64,000 bases of DNA from JACCWM01 sp040393065 (GCA_040393065.1 JBEBUW010000010.1:1-64000), one strand, 5' to 3'; shown: positions 41,785-51,272, counted from the first letter of the stretch. Notes: generated by a model not told the origin, from the letters alone. Numbers and translations are program-made.

Positions 41785-43467
41785 TTATTTCTCATTTTCA
41801 TCGCGGGAGTTTTCAAAACTCACATCAATAAAGGGAGCGTCGTTTCGCCAGCGGCGCAACACTCCACTTGCCAGTTGGCGAACGTCCTCTTGAGAATCCC
41901 GGGCTAATTCTTCAAGAATCCTGGTGGCTTCTTCCGAACGCGCGCGCTCCAGCAGTACAATTACGTCATCCGTAAGTGAAACTTCTGGATCCCGTCGCCA
42001 CCTTTGAAGAAAAGGCACAATCGGCTCGCACCCTTCTGGAACGACACGCTTTAGAATCTTCCGGGCTCGCCGTCGTGAGCGCGATGACTCCAGGCGTGCA
42101 TGGACTTCGAACAAGAGAAGTAAATCGGCCAGAGGCCAGGTATCGGCTGGCAGGCTGGATGCTGCCGTCGCACGTTCCAGAACTTCAAGGGCAGTGATGT
42201 CAATCGGCGGCAAGCTGATAGAGAGGGCGTTGCTGCGCAAAGATGCAAATGCCTGGATTTTTGCACGTTCCCGCACCGATTCACCGATATCTTCGACCAG
42301 CAGGATATTGGCAATTGTACGAAGCAAAAATGCTTCAAGACGAATCTGGCTGTCGTTTGCGTCCCAAACATGAGGGCTTTTTCTGGTACGCTCAATAGCG
42401 AGTCGGCGTTCGCGGCAGTCTGAAAGGGCAGTCTCGATCGGTGAAAACAGATTGGCCAGAGCCGAGGAGGGCGCTTTCGCGAGATTTTCTGCTACGGTCA
42501 ACGCTGTCAGAGTGTCTGAAGTTTGCAGAGCATTGAGCGAATGTAAAAGTAGAGACTGCACACCGGAACTAGCAGCAGCTTCAAGCGCGGCCAGGCGAAC
42601 AAGCCTGTCATCATGGTACAGACCACGCTCAATCAATGTTCGTTCGTCAGACGTGGCATCACCCTGCAAATACTTCGCGATAATTCGCAAGCCAATCGCC
42701 AGTTGAGCACTGGAAGGTTCCGAAAGTCCAAGCAAAGTCCGGGTCGCAACCTGGCGAGCTCGCGGATCCTCAAGTTGTTGCAATGTACGTAAGCCAACAG
42801 CTCCCTGAATCGCCTCCTCGCGAATCAGCCTGACAGCCAGCGAAAATGCATCCGGGCGCGCGAGTAATTCCTGAATATTGAACTCACGCTGATTGCCAGA
42901 GGATTGTAAAATATTCTGAATAACGTCACTGGCCGAGGTCTGAAGATCAGAATCGTCGCTTCGGTCGAGCTTTTCGAGAGAACGAACCGCCAGGCTTGCA
43001 CGTTTTTTCACAATGTCTTCAGCATCGGTAAGGGCGTCCTGCGCATACGGTAAACCGCGGCGATCCCGCAGCGCGACCAGTAAGTCCAACGCATAGGCAC
43101 GTACAAATGCATCCGCATCGCGGGTCATATCGATCGCAAAACTAAAAATCCGATCGTCGGGCCCATCGGCCAAAGCGATAATGGATTTCATGGCCAGTGC
43201 ACGGCCATCCGCCTCTTCGATCTTCTGGCTGTTGTCGAAGACGTATCGCATCAACGGAAGCAGGGCGCGCGCATCGCCGAGTTCTCCCAGCACCTGCACC
43301 AGACCTCGGCGAATTCGCACATTTACCAGATTTAGATTGGCCGTTAATGCTGGCACCGCACGGCTGCCGAGTGCAACCAGTTCATCCATAATGCTTCGCT
43401 GAATGATGGCATCGGGATGATCGAGACGATCGACGAGTTGGGCGATTTCACTTAAATTTTGCGTCAA
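41785..43467 (-). CDS. HEAT-repeat protein
   Basis: A 560-residue alpha-solenoid protein with no signal peptide, so probably cytosolic. Recurrent ~30-37-residue helical pairs are visible, e.g. IQRSIMDELVALGSRAVPALTANL, VRIRRGLVQVLGELGDARALLPLM, AFVRAYALDLLVALRD. It has charged Arg-rich segments near the C-terminus and no enzymatic motif. A TTG start at 43467 is preceded by GGAGG five bases upstream and is favoured over the GTG at 43485. It is convergent with the SDR gene (32-bp gap) and divergent from the YbgF-like gene. Its partner proteins are unknown. Confidence 0.85.
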   Translation of the reverse strand: MTQNLSEIAQLVDRLDHPDAIIQRSIMDELVALGSRAVPALTANLNLVNVRIRRGLVQVLGELGDARALLPLMRYVFDNSQKIEEADGRALAMKSIIALADGPDDRIFSFAIDMTRDADAFVRAYALDLLVALRDRRGLPYAQDALTDAEDIVKKRASLAVRSLEKLDRSDDSDLQTSASDVIQNILQSSGNQREFNIQELLARPDAFSLAVRLIREEAIQGAVGLRTLQQLEDPRARQVATRTLLGLSEPSSAQLAIGLRIIAKYLQGDATSDERTLIERGLYHDDRLVRLAALEAAASSGVQSLLLHSLNALQTSDTLTALTVAENLAKAPSSALANLFSPIETALSDCRERRLAIERTRKSPHVWDANDSQIRLEAFLLRTIANILLVEDIGESVRERAKIQAFASLRSNALSISLPPIDITALEVLERATAASSLPADTWPLADLLLLFEVHARLESSRSRRRARKILKRVVPEGCEPIVPFLQRWRRDPEVSLTDDVIVLLERARSEEATRILEELARDSQEDVRQLASGVLRRWRNDAPFIDVSFENSRDENEK

Positions 43468-43534
43468 AATTACCTCCACAACCACTGCAAAACAGTCATA
43501 AAACTCAGGTAGAAATGTCGTCCATGGTAGTTTC

Positions 43535-43562
43535 TTGACAGGTTAACACCGCATGTTAGCAT
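43535..43562 (+). promoter_or_regulatory. Candidate promoter of the YbgF-like/LysM operon
   Basis: TTGACA (43535-43540), a 16-bp spacer and TAGCAT (43557-43562). Transcription would start near 43569, which rules out a start at 43553 for the following gene and supports TTG 43643. Confidence 0.55.
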
Positions 43563-43642
43563 CCGAAATGTCTTATATGTCAGCACATATAGATTGTATA
43601 CAACCCCTCACAGAACACACGGCCAATGTCCAGGAGGCCTGT

Positions 43643-44767
43643 TTGAATTCCAGTGCGAAAGTCTACAAAACTCGACGTTATCATCATGGATTCGTCTACC
43701 TCTTTTTCGCAATCCCGACGATGATTTCCACCGGATGCAGTCATCAGAGCGCGGCCGTCGATCAACAGGCGCTTCAAGTCAGTGCAACACAAGAACGGCT
43801 TGAAGAAGTAGAGCGCACAAACGGCCGTCTTGCGGTACGCATTGAGGAGCTTGAGCGCCAGCTTTTGCTTGTCCAGGATCGCGTCGATGCAACGCGCCTG
43901 GCGATTCAGCGCCGAGATAATCGTTTACAATCGGAAGGGGATTCCATTGCGCACAGGCCACAACCCGTGCCCGAATCCTATTACGGACATGCGGAGGCAT
44001 ATTCTGCCAACCCAATCCAGCAAGAACAACGCGCACGCCGTCCGGTTGCGCGCATTTCTCTTTCCGATGAACAATCCGGCATGCTGGATGCTCCGGGCCA
44101 TCTCAATGCACCCGCCGCAGCGAATGTCATTGTTGAAGAACAGCTCGAGGACGACGGCGAAGAACTTGTCATTACGGATGCTGATTTCCGTGCTTTTGCC
44201 GGCGTTGAATATCGACCTTCCACGACAGGTTCGCCTTCGGCGCCATCTTCGGGTTCCGTGGCATCCAGCTCCGGAAAAGTTGCACAACCTCCCGTCACCA
44301 GCGAGCGTCTTGCAACCAGCCAGGAGTTGAGCCGGCAGGCTGATTCAGCTCCGAAATCCGCGCCTCCGAAAAGTCAGGGACAAGGAGATTTGCTGGATCT
44401 CTACCAGGATTCGCTTGCGAAATATCGTGCCGGAAACTACGCAGAAGCGATGGCCGGTTTTCAGTCTTTTCTGGATGCCGGGCCACGAACCGATTATATC
44501 GACAATGCGCTGTACTGGATTGGAGAATGCCATTATGGCCTGAGCGATTACAGCCGCGCAGTAAGCTATTTCCAACGCATCTTGGATGAGATTCCCAATG
44601 GAAGTAAGGCTGCCGACGCAATGCTCAAAATGTCTCTGGCTTATGACAGAATGGGGCAGGGCGAGAACGCCGTGGAGTTGTTGACCAGACTCACAAAACA
44701 GCACCCCACGACCAATTCAGGCAAACTTGCAGCAAAACGCCTCGAAGAACATCCGAATAAACCATAA
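43643..44767 (+). CDS. YbgF/CpoB-like TPR lipoprotein
   Basis: A 374-residue exported protein. A lipobox-like STGC follows a hydrophobic stretch (FVYLFFAIPTMISTGC). A coiled-coil segment (~40-90, ATQERLEEVERTNGRLAVRIEELERQ), a disordered Ser/Pro linker, and from ~255 tetratricopeptide repeats (LYQDSLAKYRAGNYAEAMAGFQSFLDAGP, NALYWIGECHYGLSDYSRAVSYFQRIL) are the YbgF/CpoB plan. CpoB coordinates outer-membrane constriction with wall synthesis. The TTG start at 43643 has AGGAGG at 43632. Tol-Pal genes are not nearby; a LysM protein follows directly. Confidence 0.85.
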   Translation: MNSSAKVYKTRRYHHGFVYLFFAIPTMISTGCSHQSAAVDQQALQVSATQERLEEVERTNGRLAVRIEELERQLLLVQDRVDATRLAIQRRDNRLQSEGDSIAHRPQPVPESYYGHAEAYSANPIQQEQRARRPVARISLSDEQSGMLDAPGHLNAPAAANVIVEEQLEDDGEELVITDADFRAFAGVEYRPSTTGSPSAPSSGSVASSSGKVAQPPVTSERLATSQELSRQADSAPKSAPPKSQGQGDLLDLYQDSLAKYRAGNYAEAMAGFQSFLDAGPRTDYIDNALYWIGECHYGLSDYSRAVSYFQRILDEIPNGSKAADAMLKMSLAYDRMGQGENAVELLTRLTKQHPTTNSGKLAAKRLEEHPNKP

Positions 44768-44829
44768 TTCTCTACTAAATTTTATCGATAACGACGCATC
44801 GCTTTTGCCAGATGACCTGGGAGTCTCCA

Positions 44830-45975
44830 ATGTGTGAAACACACTTCAATCACGAACCAAGCTCTCCTCGCCAGACGAAAAACTCGGGCGTGGCAAACCG
44901 ACTATTGAAGTTTCTGGCAGGCGGGTGCGCCGCCGCTGCTATGACTGCTGCAGGCGCCGGACAAGCCGATGCTCAACTCATTCATGCGCAGCCAACTTCG
45001 ACGGATTATCATGTCGTAAAAGATGGCGATACGATGTGGGATATTTCCGGAACGTATTATGGCGATACATTTGAATGGCCAAGACTCTGGAGCTACAACC
45101 CGCATATCACCAATCCTCACTGGGTTTATCCGGGCGACATCCTCTATCTAAAGCAAATTGATGTGCCCCAGGCAGGTTCCGGGCCGGCTGCCGCAGGACA
45201 AACCGCCGGAGAAAAACCGCATCAACCAGTTGCTTTTGGTACGCATTTGCCCCTGGGTGGCTTCATAACAACCGAAGATCTGCCTTATTCCGGCCGTATT
45301 ATCGGTTCGCCGAAAGAAGCCAATTTGCTTGCTGAGCACGATGTTGTCTGGGTTGGTTTCGGCGAAAAAGGCTATACCGAAGCCGAGAAAGAAAAAACCA
45401 GCGAAAAAAACCGCACCGCGATAAATCATGACGACGAAATCAAAAATGGCGATATTTTCGCCATCGTTCGTCCTGATGGAACCATAGAAAATGGTGAGGG
45501 AGAGACAATCGGCCAAAAATACATTGTGCTGGGTAGTCTGGAAATTACGAATGTAAGCGAAAAGCAGGCACATACAGCGATTATTTCGCAGTCATGGCAG
45601 GAGATTCAGCGCGGAGATTTCCTTGTGCCTTATGAACGCCAGCTCAAAGTCGTGCAGCCTGTAAAAGGCGCCGATGATGTTGTCGCCAGAATTGTTGATT
45701 CGGTTCAGCCGGCATTCAGTTTTGGCGAACATCAGTATGTTTTTATCAATAAGGGCGCAGAGAATAACGTCCGTGTTGGCAATCGGTTCTTTATCTATCA
45801 GCGCTTTGAAGGGTTGGATCGACCCGGAGCAGAAGCTGATGATGCGATTCCCTGGCAGCGTGTAGGGCAGGTGCTGGTTCTGGATGTTCGCGAGCAATAC
45901 GCAACGGCCGTAATTACCGATTCCTCCCGTGAAATCCGTATCGGTGATAGACTCGAGATGTATAAAGGGTATTGA
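44830..45975 (+). CDS. Secreted LysM-domain protein
   Basis: A 381-residue exported protein. The N-terminus has a long polar region and then a signal segment (LLKFLAGGCAAAAMTAAGAGQADA). A LysM peptidoglycan-binding domain lies at ~58-105 (YHVVKDGDTMWDISGTYYGD, WPRLWSYNPHI, WVYPGDILYL). The remaining ~270 residues form beta-rich repeats (GGFITTEDLPYSGRIIG and similar) of unknown role; some may contain a bacterial SH3-like fold. GGGAG six bases before ATG 44830 sets the start. The gene follows the YbgF-like gene by 62 bp and is probably in one operon. Confidence 0.86.
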   Translation: MCETHFNHEPSSPRQTKNSGVANRLLKFLAGGCAAAAMTAAGAGQADAQLIHAQPTSTDYHVVKDGDTMWDISGTYYGDTFEWPRLWSYNPHITNPHWVYPGDILYLKQIDVPQAGSGPAAAGQTAGEKPHQPVAFGTHLPLGGFITTEDLPYSGRIIGSPKEANLLAEHDVVWVGFGEKGYTEAEKEKTSEKNRTAINHDDEIKNGDIFAIVRPDGTIENGEGETIGQKYIVLGSLEITNVSEKQAHTAIISQSWQEIQRGDFLVPYERQLKVVQPVKGADDVVARIVDSVQPAFSFGEHQYVFINKGAENNVRVGNRFFIYQRFEGLDRPGAEADDAIPWQRVGQVLVLDVREQYATAVITDSSREIRIGDRLEMYKGY

Positions 45976-46007
45976 GATTCATCGAATCACTACATAAAAA
46001 ATAGAAA

Positions 46008-46045
46008 AGAAGAGTCCCGGGCTGAATTTGGGGCTCTTCTTTTTT
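46008..46045 (+). terminator. Intrinsic terminator after the LysM gene
   Basis: AAGAAGAGTCCC pairs with GGGGCTCTTCTT over a short loop, then a T-run. It lies about 33 bp after the stop codon. Confidence 0.85.
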
Positions 46046-46098
46046 GTCACACTCATGAGTTAACATAATACCTATTATCGGACGTTTGATATGGGAGA

Positions 46099-46127
46099 AA
46101 AAGGGCATCCACTGAGGCATGCCCTTT
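46099..46127 (-). terminator. Terminator of the J-domain gene
   Basis: AAAGGGCAT (46100-46108) pairs with ATGCCCTTT (46119-46127) over a 10-base loop. On the minus strand a T-run follows, 21 bp beyond the J-domain gene stop. Confidence 0.8.
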
Positions 46128-46147
46128 GACTACATTTACTTATGAAA

Positions 46148-46921
46148 TTACTTAGAACCTTTCAACTTATCCAAAAACCCGCTGAAAAAGCCTTTTTTAG
46201 CACGACTCTTTCTCATTTCTAAAATCCTGAGTTGACGCTGCGCGCTGTGGTTTTTGGGATTGATAAGCAGTGCATCCCGAAACAGACTCTCGGCTTCGGC
46301 CTCTCGACCGAGCCCGAGCGCCACGGTGGCCAAAAAAGCGCGGATCCAGTCTTTATCCGGAAGTTTTGCATTCAAATCACTGAGCTCATCATAAATTTTC
46401 TGCGCTCGGCTGCGCTCAAGTGGTTTGCCTTCATCATTTTTCGAAATCAGCAAATACTCGGTATATAAATAATGAGCTCGGTATTCATTATCATTGGGGT
46501 TCAAATTAAAAGCGGATTCAAACTGCACATGTGCGCCGCGAAATGAGCCCTGCTCAAGCATGGATTGACCACGGCGAAATGCGGATTCAGCGTTAATAAT
46601 TGCGCTGATATCGGTATTATCCCCATTGAGTTCCGCATTGTAATCGGCGCGTCGTTTAGAATCCGATAAAATCTGATTGGCCGTATTGAGCGCCTGAAAG
46701 ATCTCCTGAATCTTTTCGCGATCTGCACCAATATCCAGGCTGTGATAACGATCCACATGCCATTTTTTGGCCAGAGTCCTGAAATTGATCGCGACCTGCT
46801 GCTTGATCGAGGTGTCATCAAGATGCGGAGAGACATCCAAAAGCTCATAATAAGTGCTGGTCTTGAGCTGGTTGTGCATCTTCTGGATTTCGCGGCGCAG
46901 CTCTTCGATATCCTGGGCCAT
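46148..46921 (-). CDS. J-domain-like/TPR protein with HVD in place of HPD
   Basis: A 257-residue cytosolic protein. Residues ~23-95 form a DnaJ-like domain (YYELLDVSPHLDDTSIKQQ, LAKKWHVDRYH, NTANQILSDSKRRADYN). The HPD tripeptide needed to stimulate DnaK reads HVD (55-57). Later residues contain tetratricopeptide-like helices (AESAFRRGQSMLEQGSFRGAHVQFESAFNLNP). The C-terminus is basic. Similar J-TPR proteins occur in Myxococcota. It may have lost classical Hsp70 stimulation. Confidence 0.85.
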   Translation of the reverse strand: MAQDIEELRREIQKMHNQLKTSTYYELLDVSPHLDDTSIKQQVAINFRTLAKKWHVDRYHSLDIGADREKIQEIFQALNTANQILSDSKRRADYNAELNGDNTDISAIINAESAFRRGQSMLEQGSFRGAHVQFESAFNLNPNDNEYRAHYLYTEYLLISKNDEGKPLERSRAQKIYDELSDLNAKLPDKDWIRAFLATVALGLGREAEAESLFRDALLINPKNHSAQRQLRILEMRKSRAKKGFFSGFLDKLKGSK

Positions 46922-47067
46922 GAAGGCTCTCCTTTTATTATCAATAAAGTCTCAAAGTTTTTCGCGGAACACGAAATACCGAGAAGTTACGCATCACCAG
47001 CTGCGCAATCAAACACGCAGATGGATAAATTACCAGCGTATTGGCTGTGCCTCCTAAAACCAAGGAC

Positions 47068-47102
47068 AAAAAGCCTCAGACCAAACTGGTCTGAGGCTTT
47101 TT
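47068..47102 (-). terminator. Terminator after tRNA-Met
   Basis: A 16-bp perfect stem (47068-47083 / 47087-47102) with a 3-base loop. On the minus strand it ends in a T-run immediately downstream of the tRNA. Confidence 0.92.
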
Positions 47103-47105
47103 GAA

Positions 47106-47180
47106 TGGCTACGCAGGGATTTGAACCCCGGACCTAGCGAATATGAACCGCGCGCTCTAACCAAACTGAGCTACGTAGCC
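47106..47180 (-). tRNA. tRNA-Met (CAT anticodon), elongator type
   Basis: A complete cloverleaf on the minus strand: acceptor GGCTACG/CGTAGCC, D stem GCTC/GAGC, anticodon loop TTCATAT with CAT, variable loop AGGTC, and T stem CGGGG/CCCTG with TTCAAAT loop. The discriminator is A; CCA is not encoded. The acceptor and D arm resemble the E. coli elongator tRNA-Met. The anticodon stem has a C-T mismatch at its base and one G-U pair. A CAT tRNA modified to lysidine (Ile2) cannot be fully excluded. Confidence 0.95.
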
Positions 47181-47224
47181 TTGAGTGACTTGCCGGCTTT
47201 TGTTTCCGGCCGCCAACGAGTATT

Positions 47225-47254
47225 CAAGTACAAAAAATTGGGGCCGTTCGTCAA
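47225..47254 (-). promoter_or_regulatory. Candidate tRNA-Met promoter
   Basis: On the minus strand TTGACG (47254-47249), an 18-bp spacer and TACTTG (47230-47225) lie about 45 bp before the tRNA. Confidence 0.45.
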
Positions 47255-47428
47255 GCACTTTTTTACACATTCTGTAAAATTTTCCAAAAATCTTTACCGC
47301 CCTCCTCTCTCGTCTTGAAATAATCTTGCGGCGGTTCCGGGTTCCGGTCACCTGCCGGACATTCTTCCAGTCTCATTAAAAAAATCCGGTAACACTTTAA
47401 AAAACAAGGACCTTTCAGGGAAACGAAT

Positions 47429-47456
47429 TTGACACATTCAACAGGAAAGGTACAAC
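47429..47456 (+). promoter_or_regulatory. Candidate promoter of the PBP gene
   Basis: A perfect TTGACA (47429-47434) has TACAAC 16 bp downstream (47451-47456). The -10 box is imperfect. Confidence 0.35.
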
Positions 47457-47534
47457 AATAGCACAAAAATACCGTATAATGGCCAAATGCCATTTGTACT
47501 GTAAATACAACCACTTAGAACAACCAGCCTCTGG

Positions 47535-48959
47535 ATGGTATTTTTTCATATGAATTATCGGAACACGCATCATCGTCGCCTGGGTATCTCACTTGCGACT
47601 GCTATTATTTTGAGTTGCGGAGCGATCGGGTTCAGTCACGTCACGGCCAGTGAATTGCCTCCTCAAAGTGCTGTTCAAAACGCTCAGGAAATTGCGCAGC
47701 GCTCTGCGGCGGCCGAAAACTCGTTGCGCGGTCTTAAGAATCGTATTCTCGGTCAGACCAGTGGATCGGCACGCGCTCAGGCACAAAGCGTTTTGCAGGC
47801 CGCAAGCGCATTCAGTGAGCTGGACTTTCCTAAAGTCCCCACGGATTGGGCTGCTGCCGGTCTTGATCTTGCGAAAGCCAAACGCGAAGGCGACCGTCTC
47901 GTCCAAACCATGCCGGATGGCAGCCGCGTTACGTTTACGGTCAATCCAGATCTGCAGGATTTCATTGCTGAGATGTTTCGCACCAATAAGGTGCCGCATG
48001 GCGGTGTCGTTCTGATCGATCCGCCTTCCGGCCGCGTCATCGCGCAGGTCGGACAATCTTCTAATGCGAACAGCGGAAATCCTGCACTGCGTGCTTTTGC
48101 ACCGTCCGCGTCGGTTTTTAAAGTGATTACGGCCGCAGCTCTGATTGAAGGAACAGGCCGAGATCCGGTCGCTGAAGTTTGCTATCACGGCGGCTCAAGC
48201 TTTCTGACCGAGAAAAACATCAAAGGTGATGCTCGTCTGGATAATCGCTGCAACGATCTGGGCGGCGCTCTGGTCTGGTCCATCAACTCGATTATCGCCA
48301 AACTGGCCTATAACGAGCTGAAACGAGAAGATTTGGAGGAATGGGCAGAACGTTTTGGTTACAACCAGGCGATTCCCTATGAGTTTCCGGTCGAGGTCAG
48401 CACTGCAGACATGGTTGCCAATAAACTTGAGCGCGCGCGTGCGGCAGCTGGCTTTCACCATACAAATCTGAGCCCTCTTCATGGTGCGATGATCGGTGCG
48501 GCGCTGGCCAATGGCGGTCTCATGATGCAGCCGTCGATCATCGAAACCTATGAAAGCGCCGATGGCCACATCTTATACAGCTTTGAACCTCGAGAATTCC
48601 GCCGTGTGATGAGCGAGCAAACCGCAAAAACGCTGAGTACGTTGATGGTTCCGACCACAACGCACGGCACGGCGCGGCGTCATTTCCAAAATCGTAGCGC
48701 GTTTCCGCGTCATATCGAGGTTTCTGGTAAAACGGGCACATTGTCGCATCAAAACCCGTTTATGCGCTTCACCTGGTTTGTTGGTCATGCACAGCATAAG
48801 TCCTGGGACGATCATCCGGGCATTGCTGTAGGCGGCCTGGTCGGAAACACCGAAAAGTGGCGGATCCTCGGGCCTTTTGCAGCAAGTGAAGCTGTGCGCA
48901 AATACTATGAGGTGGAAGGAAACCGTCGCGCGAAAGAAAATCCTGTCGCCAGCAACTAA
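47535..48959 (+). CDS. Small penicillin-binding protein, transpeptidase domain only
   Basis: A 474-residue secreted/anchored transpeptidase. After a hydrophobic N-terminal segment (ISLATAIILSCGAIGFSHV) and a helical region comes the penicillin-binding domain, with the active serine motif S193VFK, S249IN and K399TG. These are the SxxK, SxN and KTG triad in correct order. No glycosyltransferase domain and no PBP-dimer domain of class B size is present. It could be a D,D-transpeptidase or a regulatory PBP. An ATG at 47550 (MNYRN) is an alternative start; neither has a clear ribosome-binding site. Confidence 0.88.
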   Translation: MVFFHMNYRNTHHRRLGISLATAIILSCGAIGFSHVTASELPPQSAVQNAQEIAQRSAAAENSLRGLKNRILGQTSGSARAQAQSVLQAASAFSELDFPKVPTDWAAAGLDLAKAKREGDRLVQTMPDGSRVTFTVNPDLQDFIAEMFRTNKVPHGGVVLIDPPSGRVIAQVGQSSNANSGNPALRAFAPSASVFKVITAAALIEGTGRDPVAEVCYHGGSSFLTEKNIKGDARLDNRCNDLGGALVWSINSIIAKLAYNELKREDLEEWAERFGYNQAIPYEFPVEVSTADMVANKLERARAAAGFHHTNLSPLHGAMIGAALANGGLMMQPSIIETYESADGHILYSFEPREFRRVMSEQTAKTLSTLMVPTTTHGTARRHFQNRSAFPRHIEVSGKTGTLSHQNPFMRFTWFVGHAQHKSWDDHPGIAVGGLVGNTEKWRILGPFAASEAVRKYYEVEGNRRAKENPVASN

Positions 48960-48998
48960 TCTGTAACGCTTCCGCCATCACTTTTCTGCTCTACGTTC

Positions 48999-50999
48999 TT
49001 AGTCTCCATCCGCGCGAAGAGCGGCTTCTTCGCGCGCGTAGCGGCTGTCGATTTCTTCGAGTAGAGCGCCCTTCTCTTCCCACTGCATCATGCAATGTTC
49101 CAGGTCTTGTTCGACCTGGGCGTATTCGAGATGCAGCGCACCAATATCGGCCGAAGCCGTATAGGTATCGGGATTGGCCAGTTGTGCATCCAGTTCACTC
49201 TGGCGTGCCTCAAGCACCTCGATGTTTTGCTCAATCGCCGTAAGCTCTTTACGCAGATGCCTGGTTTCTTCGAGGCGTCGCGCACGAATCTCAGCCTGTA
49301 GGCGGCGCAAGTCCTTGCGGGAAACCGGTGGCGAGTGATCTTGGGCTGCGCTGCTGGGTGACGGATGGGCCTGGCCGGAAATCTGGCCGCTCTCCTGCTC
49401 TTGTTTTCTTCGCCAGCGATAATAATCGTAATCGCCGTCGTACATTGTCATCACGCCGTCTTCGATGTGAATGACACGATTGGCGACCTGGTTAAGAAAA
49501 AAGCGGTCGTGGGACACTACAACAAAAGCACCTTCAAAGTTTTTGAGCGCGTGCTCTAAGACCTGTACCGACGGAATATCAAGATGGTTTGTAGGCTCAT
49601 CAAGCAACAAGCATCCGGCAGGCTCCAGCAGCATTTTGGCAAGCGCCAGCCGGCTTTTTTCGCCACCGGAAAGGACACTAATGCGCTTGTCTACATCGTC
49701 GCCTCGAAACAAAAAGGCTCCAAGCAGCGAGCGCACCTGGGGTGCTGATTCCAGGGAGGCAGAAGCTTCCAGCTCTTCTAAAATCGTGCGCGAGGTATCG
49801 AGTTTTTCCGTTGAATGCTGGGCAAAATAGGTCAGTTCAACCTTATGGCCACGCTCCACGGTTCCTGCATCTGGCTTGAGAACTCCGGCCAAAATTTTAA
49901 GAAGCGTCGTTTTGCCGGCACCGTTGGGGCCAACGATCGCAACACGATCACCGCGCTGAAGCTGAAAGTCTAAATTGTTAAAAATTTCGCGATCGCCATA
50001 GCGCTTGGAAAGCCCTCGGGCGTCGAGAACAATACGCCCCAGACGCGGCGGCTGCGCGAAGCGGAACGTAATTCGAGCATTGTGTTCTGGTGGAATCTCA
50101 ACAATATCGATTTTTTCAAGCTGCTTGACCCGACTTTGAACCTGCGTGGCTTTGGTTGCTGTATAGCGAAAGCGCTCAATAAATCGTTCGACTTTTTCGA
50201 GCTCTTTGCGTTGCGTTTCGGCAAGCTCAATCAGTTGCTGACGCCGCGCCTCGCGCTCCACCAGATAAGCATCGTAATTGCCCTTATAGGTGGTCAGGGA
50301 ATCGCCCAGCATTTCGACAGTTTCTGTCACCAGACGATTCAAGAAATAGCGGTCGTGACTGATGATGATGACGGTGCCCGGATAATTTCCCAGGTAATTC
50401 TCGAGCCATTCGATGCTTTCCATATCAAGATGGTTGGTAGGCTCGTCCAAAAGCAATACATCGGGGCCTTGCAGCAACAAGCGGCTCAGCAAGGCACGCA
50501 TTTGCCAGCCACCGGAAAATGTTTCGATGGGACGCTCAAAATCATCGGTTGAAAAGCCAATTCCCACGGCAATTTCTCGTGCATGACTGCGAAACACCCA
50601 GCCATTGCGTTGCCGGAAGACATCTTGAAGGGTGCCGTACTCTTCATGGAGCGCATGATTTTCGGCAGCATCTTCAGCAGCCAGTGCTGATTCCATTTCG
50701 GCCAGACGTTGCTCCATATCGAGCAAGTCCTGTCGGCCGCGCAGGATAATCTCCATCAGAGTGCCCTGCTCTTTGCCGGTCAGCTCCTGGGGCAAGTATC
50801 CGATTTTTAGCTCACGGGGCTTAATGACAGCACCGCTGTCAGCTTCTTCCAGGCCGACCAGGATCTTGAATAACGTCGATTTTCCAACGCCGTTGGGACC
50901 GACCAACCCGATAACTCTGCGCTCGCCAATGAGCCAGTCGATATTACGGAACAGCGATTTGCCGCCATACGATTTTGACAGTGATTCCAATCGGATCAT
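48999..50999 (-). CDS. ABC-F family ATPase
   Basis: A 666-residue soluble protein with two ABC ATPase cassettes and no membrane domain. Walker A motifs GPNGVGKST (~34-42) and GPNGAGKTT (~367), signatures FSGGWQMR and LSGGEKSRL, and Walker B LLLDEPTNHLD in both halves are intact. An interdomain linker of ABC-F type (~240-300) and a C-terminal coiled coil follow. Family members (Uup, EttA, YheS) act on ribosomes in translation regulation or resistance. A Uup/YheS-like housekeeping role is most likely; antibiotic resistance cannot be inferred. Confidence 0.92.
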   Translation of the reverse strand: MIRLESLSKSYGGKSLFRNIDWLIGERRVIGLVGPNGVGKSTLFKILVGLEEADSGAVIKPRELKIGYLPQELTGKEQGTLMEIILRGRQDLLDMEQRLAEMESALAAEDAAENHALHEEYGTLQDVFRQRNGWVFRSHAREIAVGIGFSTDDFERPIETFSGGWQMRALLSRLLLQGPDVLLLDEPTNHLDMESIEWLENYLGNYPGTVIIISHDRYFLNRLVTETVEMLGDSLTTYKGNYDAYLVEREARRQQLIELAETQRKELEKVERFIERFRYTATKATQVQSRVKQLEKIDIVEIPPEHNARITFRFAQPPRLGRIVLDARGLSKRYGDREIFNNLDFQLQRGDRVAIVGPNGAGKTTLLKILAGVLKPDAGTVERGHKVELTYFAQHSTEKLDTSRTILEELEASASLESAPQVRSLLGAFLFRGDDVDKRISVLSGGEKSRLALAKMLLEPAGCLLLDEPTNHLDIPSVQVLEHALKNFEGAFVVVSHDRFFLNQVANRVIHIEDGVMTMYDGDYDYYRWRRKQEQESGQISGQAHPSPSSAAQDHSPPVSRKDLRRLQAEIRARRLEETRHLRKELTAIEQNIEVLEARQSELDAQLANPDTYTASADIGALHLEYAQVEQDLEHCMMQWEEKGALLEEIDSRYAREEAALRADGD

Positions 51000-51167
51000 G
51001 GATGCGTTTCATCCCAGGTATAATAAATCTGCGTCTTCAGGCGCGACCAACTTCGGCCCAAGCCAGGCTCGCCAAGCCCTATACTACGACTGAGTAAGGA
51101 ACGGCAATTGGCCAAAAAACCATGGCACTGCCCGGCTAAGAATCGCCCATAGACACCCTCTGGCAAA

Positions 51168-51197
51168 TTGACACTTTGCCTGTTCGACTGCTATCGT
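51168..51197 (+). promoter_or_regulatory. Candidate promoter of the PEGA gene
   Basis: TTGACA (51168-51173), an 18-bp spacer and TATCGT (51192-51197), with about 70 bp of leader before ATG 51273. Confidence 0.5.
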
Positions 51198-51272
51198 CGA
51201 CCCTGATCGATAGAGGATAAACAACTGATCAATATATCTGGTTTTAGCGATTTTTTATAAAGGGACAGGGCT

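Larger units (their letters stand above)
47181..47534. other. Divergent intergenic region of tRNA-Met and the PBP gene
   Basis: This 354-bp gap holds candidate promoters for the leftward tRNA and for the rightward PBP gene. I see no protein or RNA gene in it. Confidence 0.6.

Noticed and set aside
48999..50999. Antibiotic-resistance ABC-F
   Set aside because: Motifs fit housekeeping Uup/YheS-like members, and nothing in the context supports resistance.
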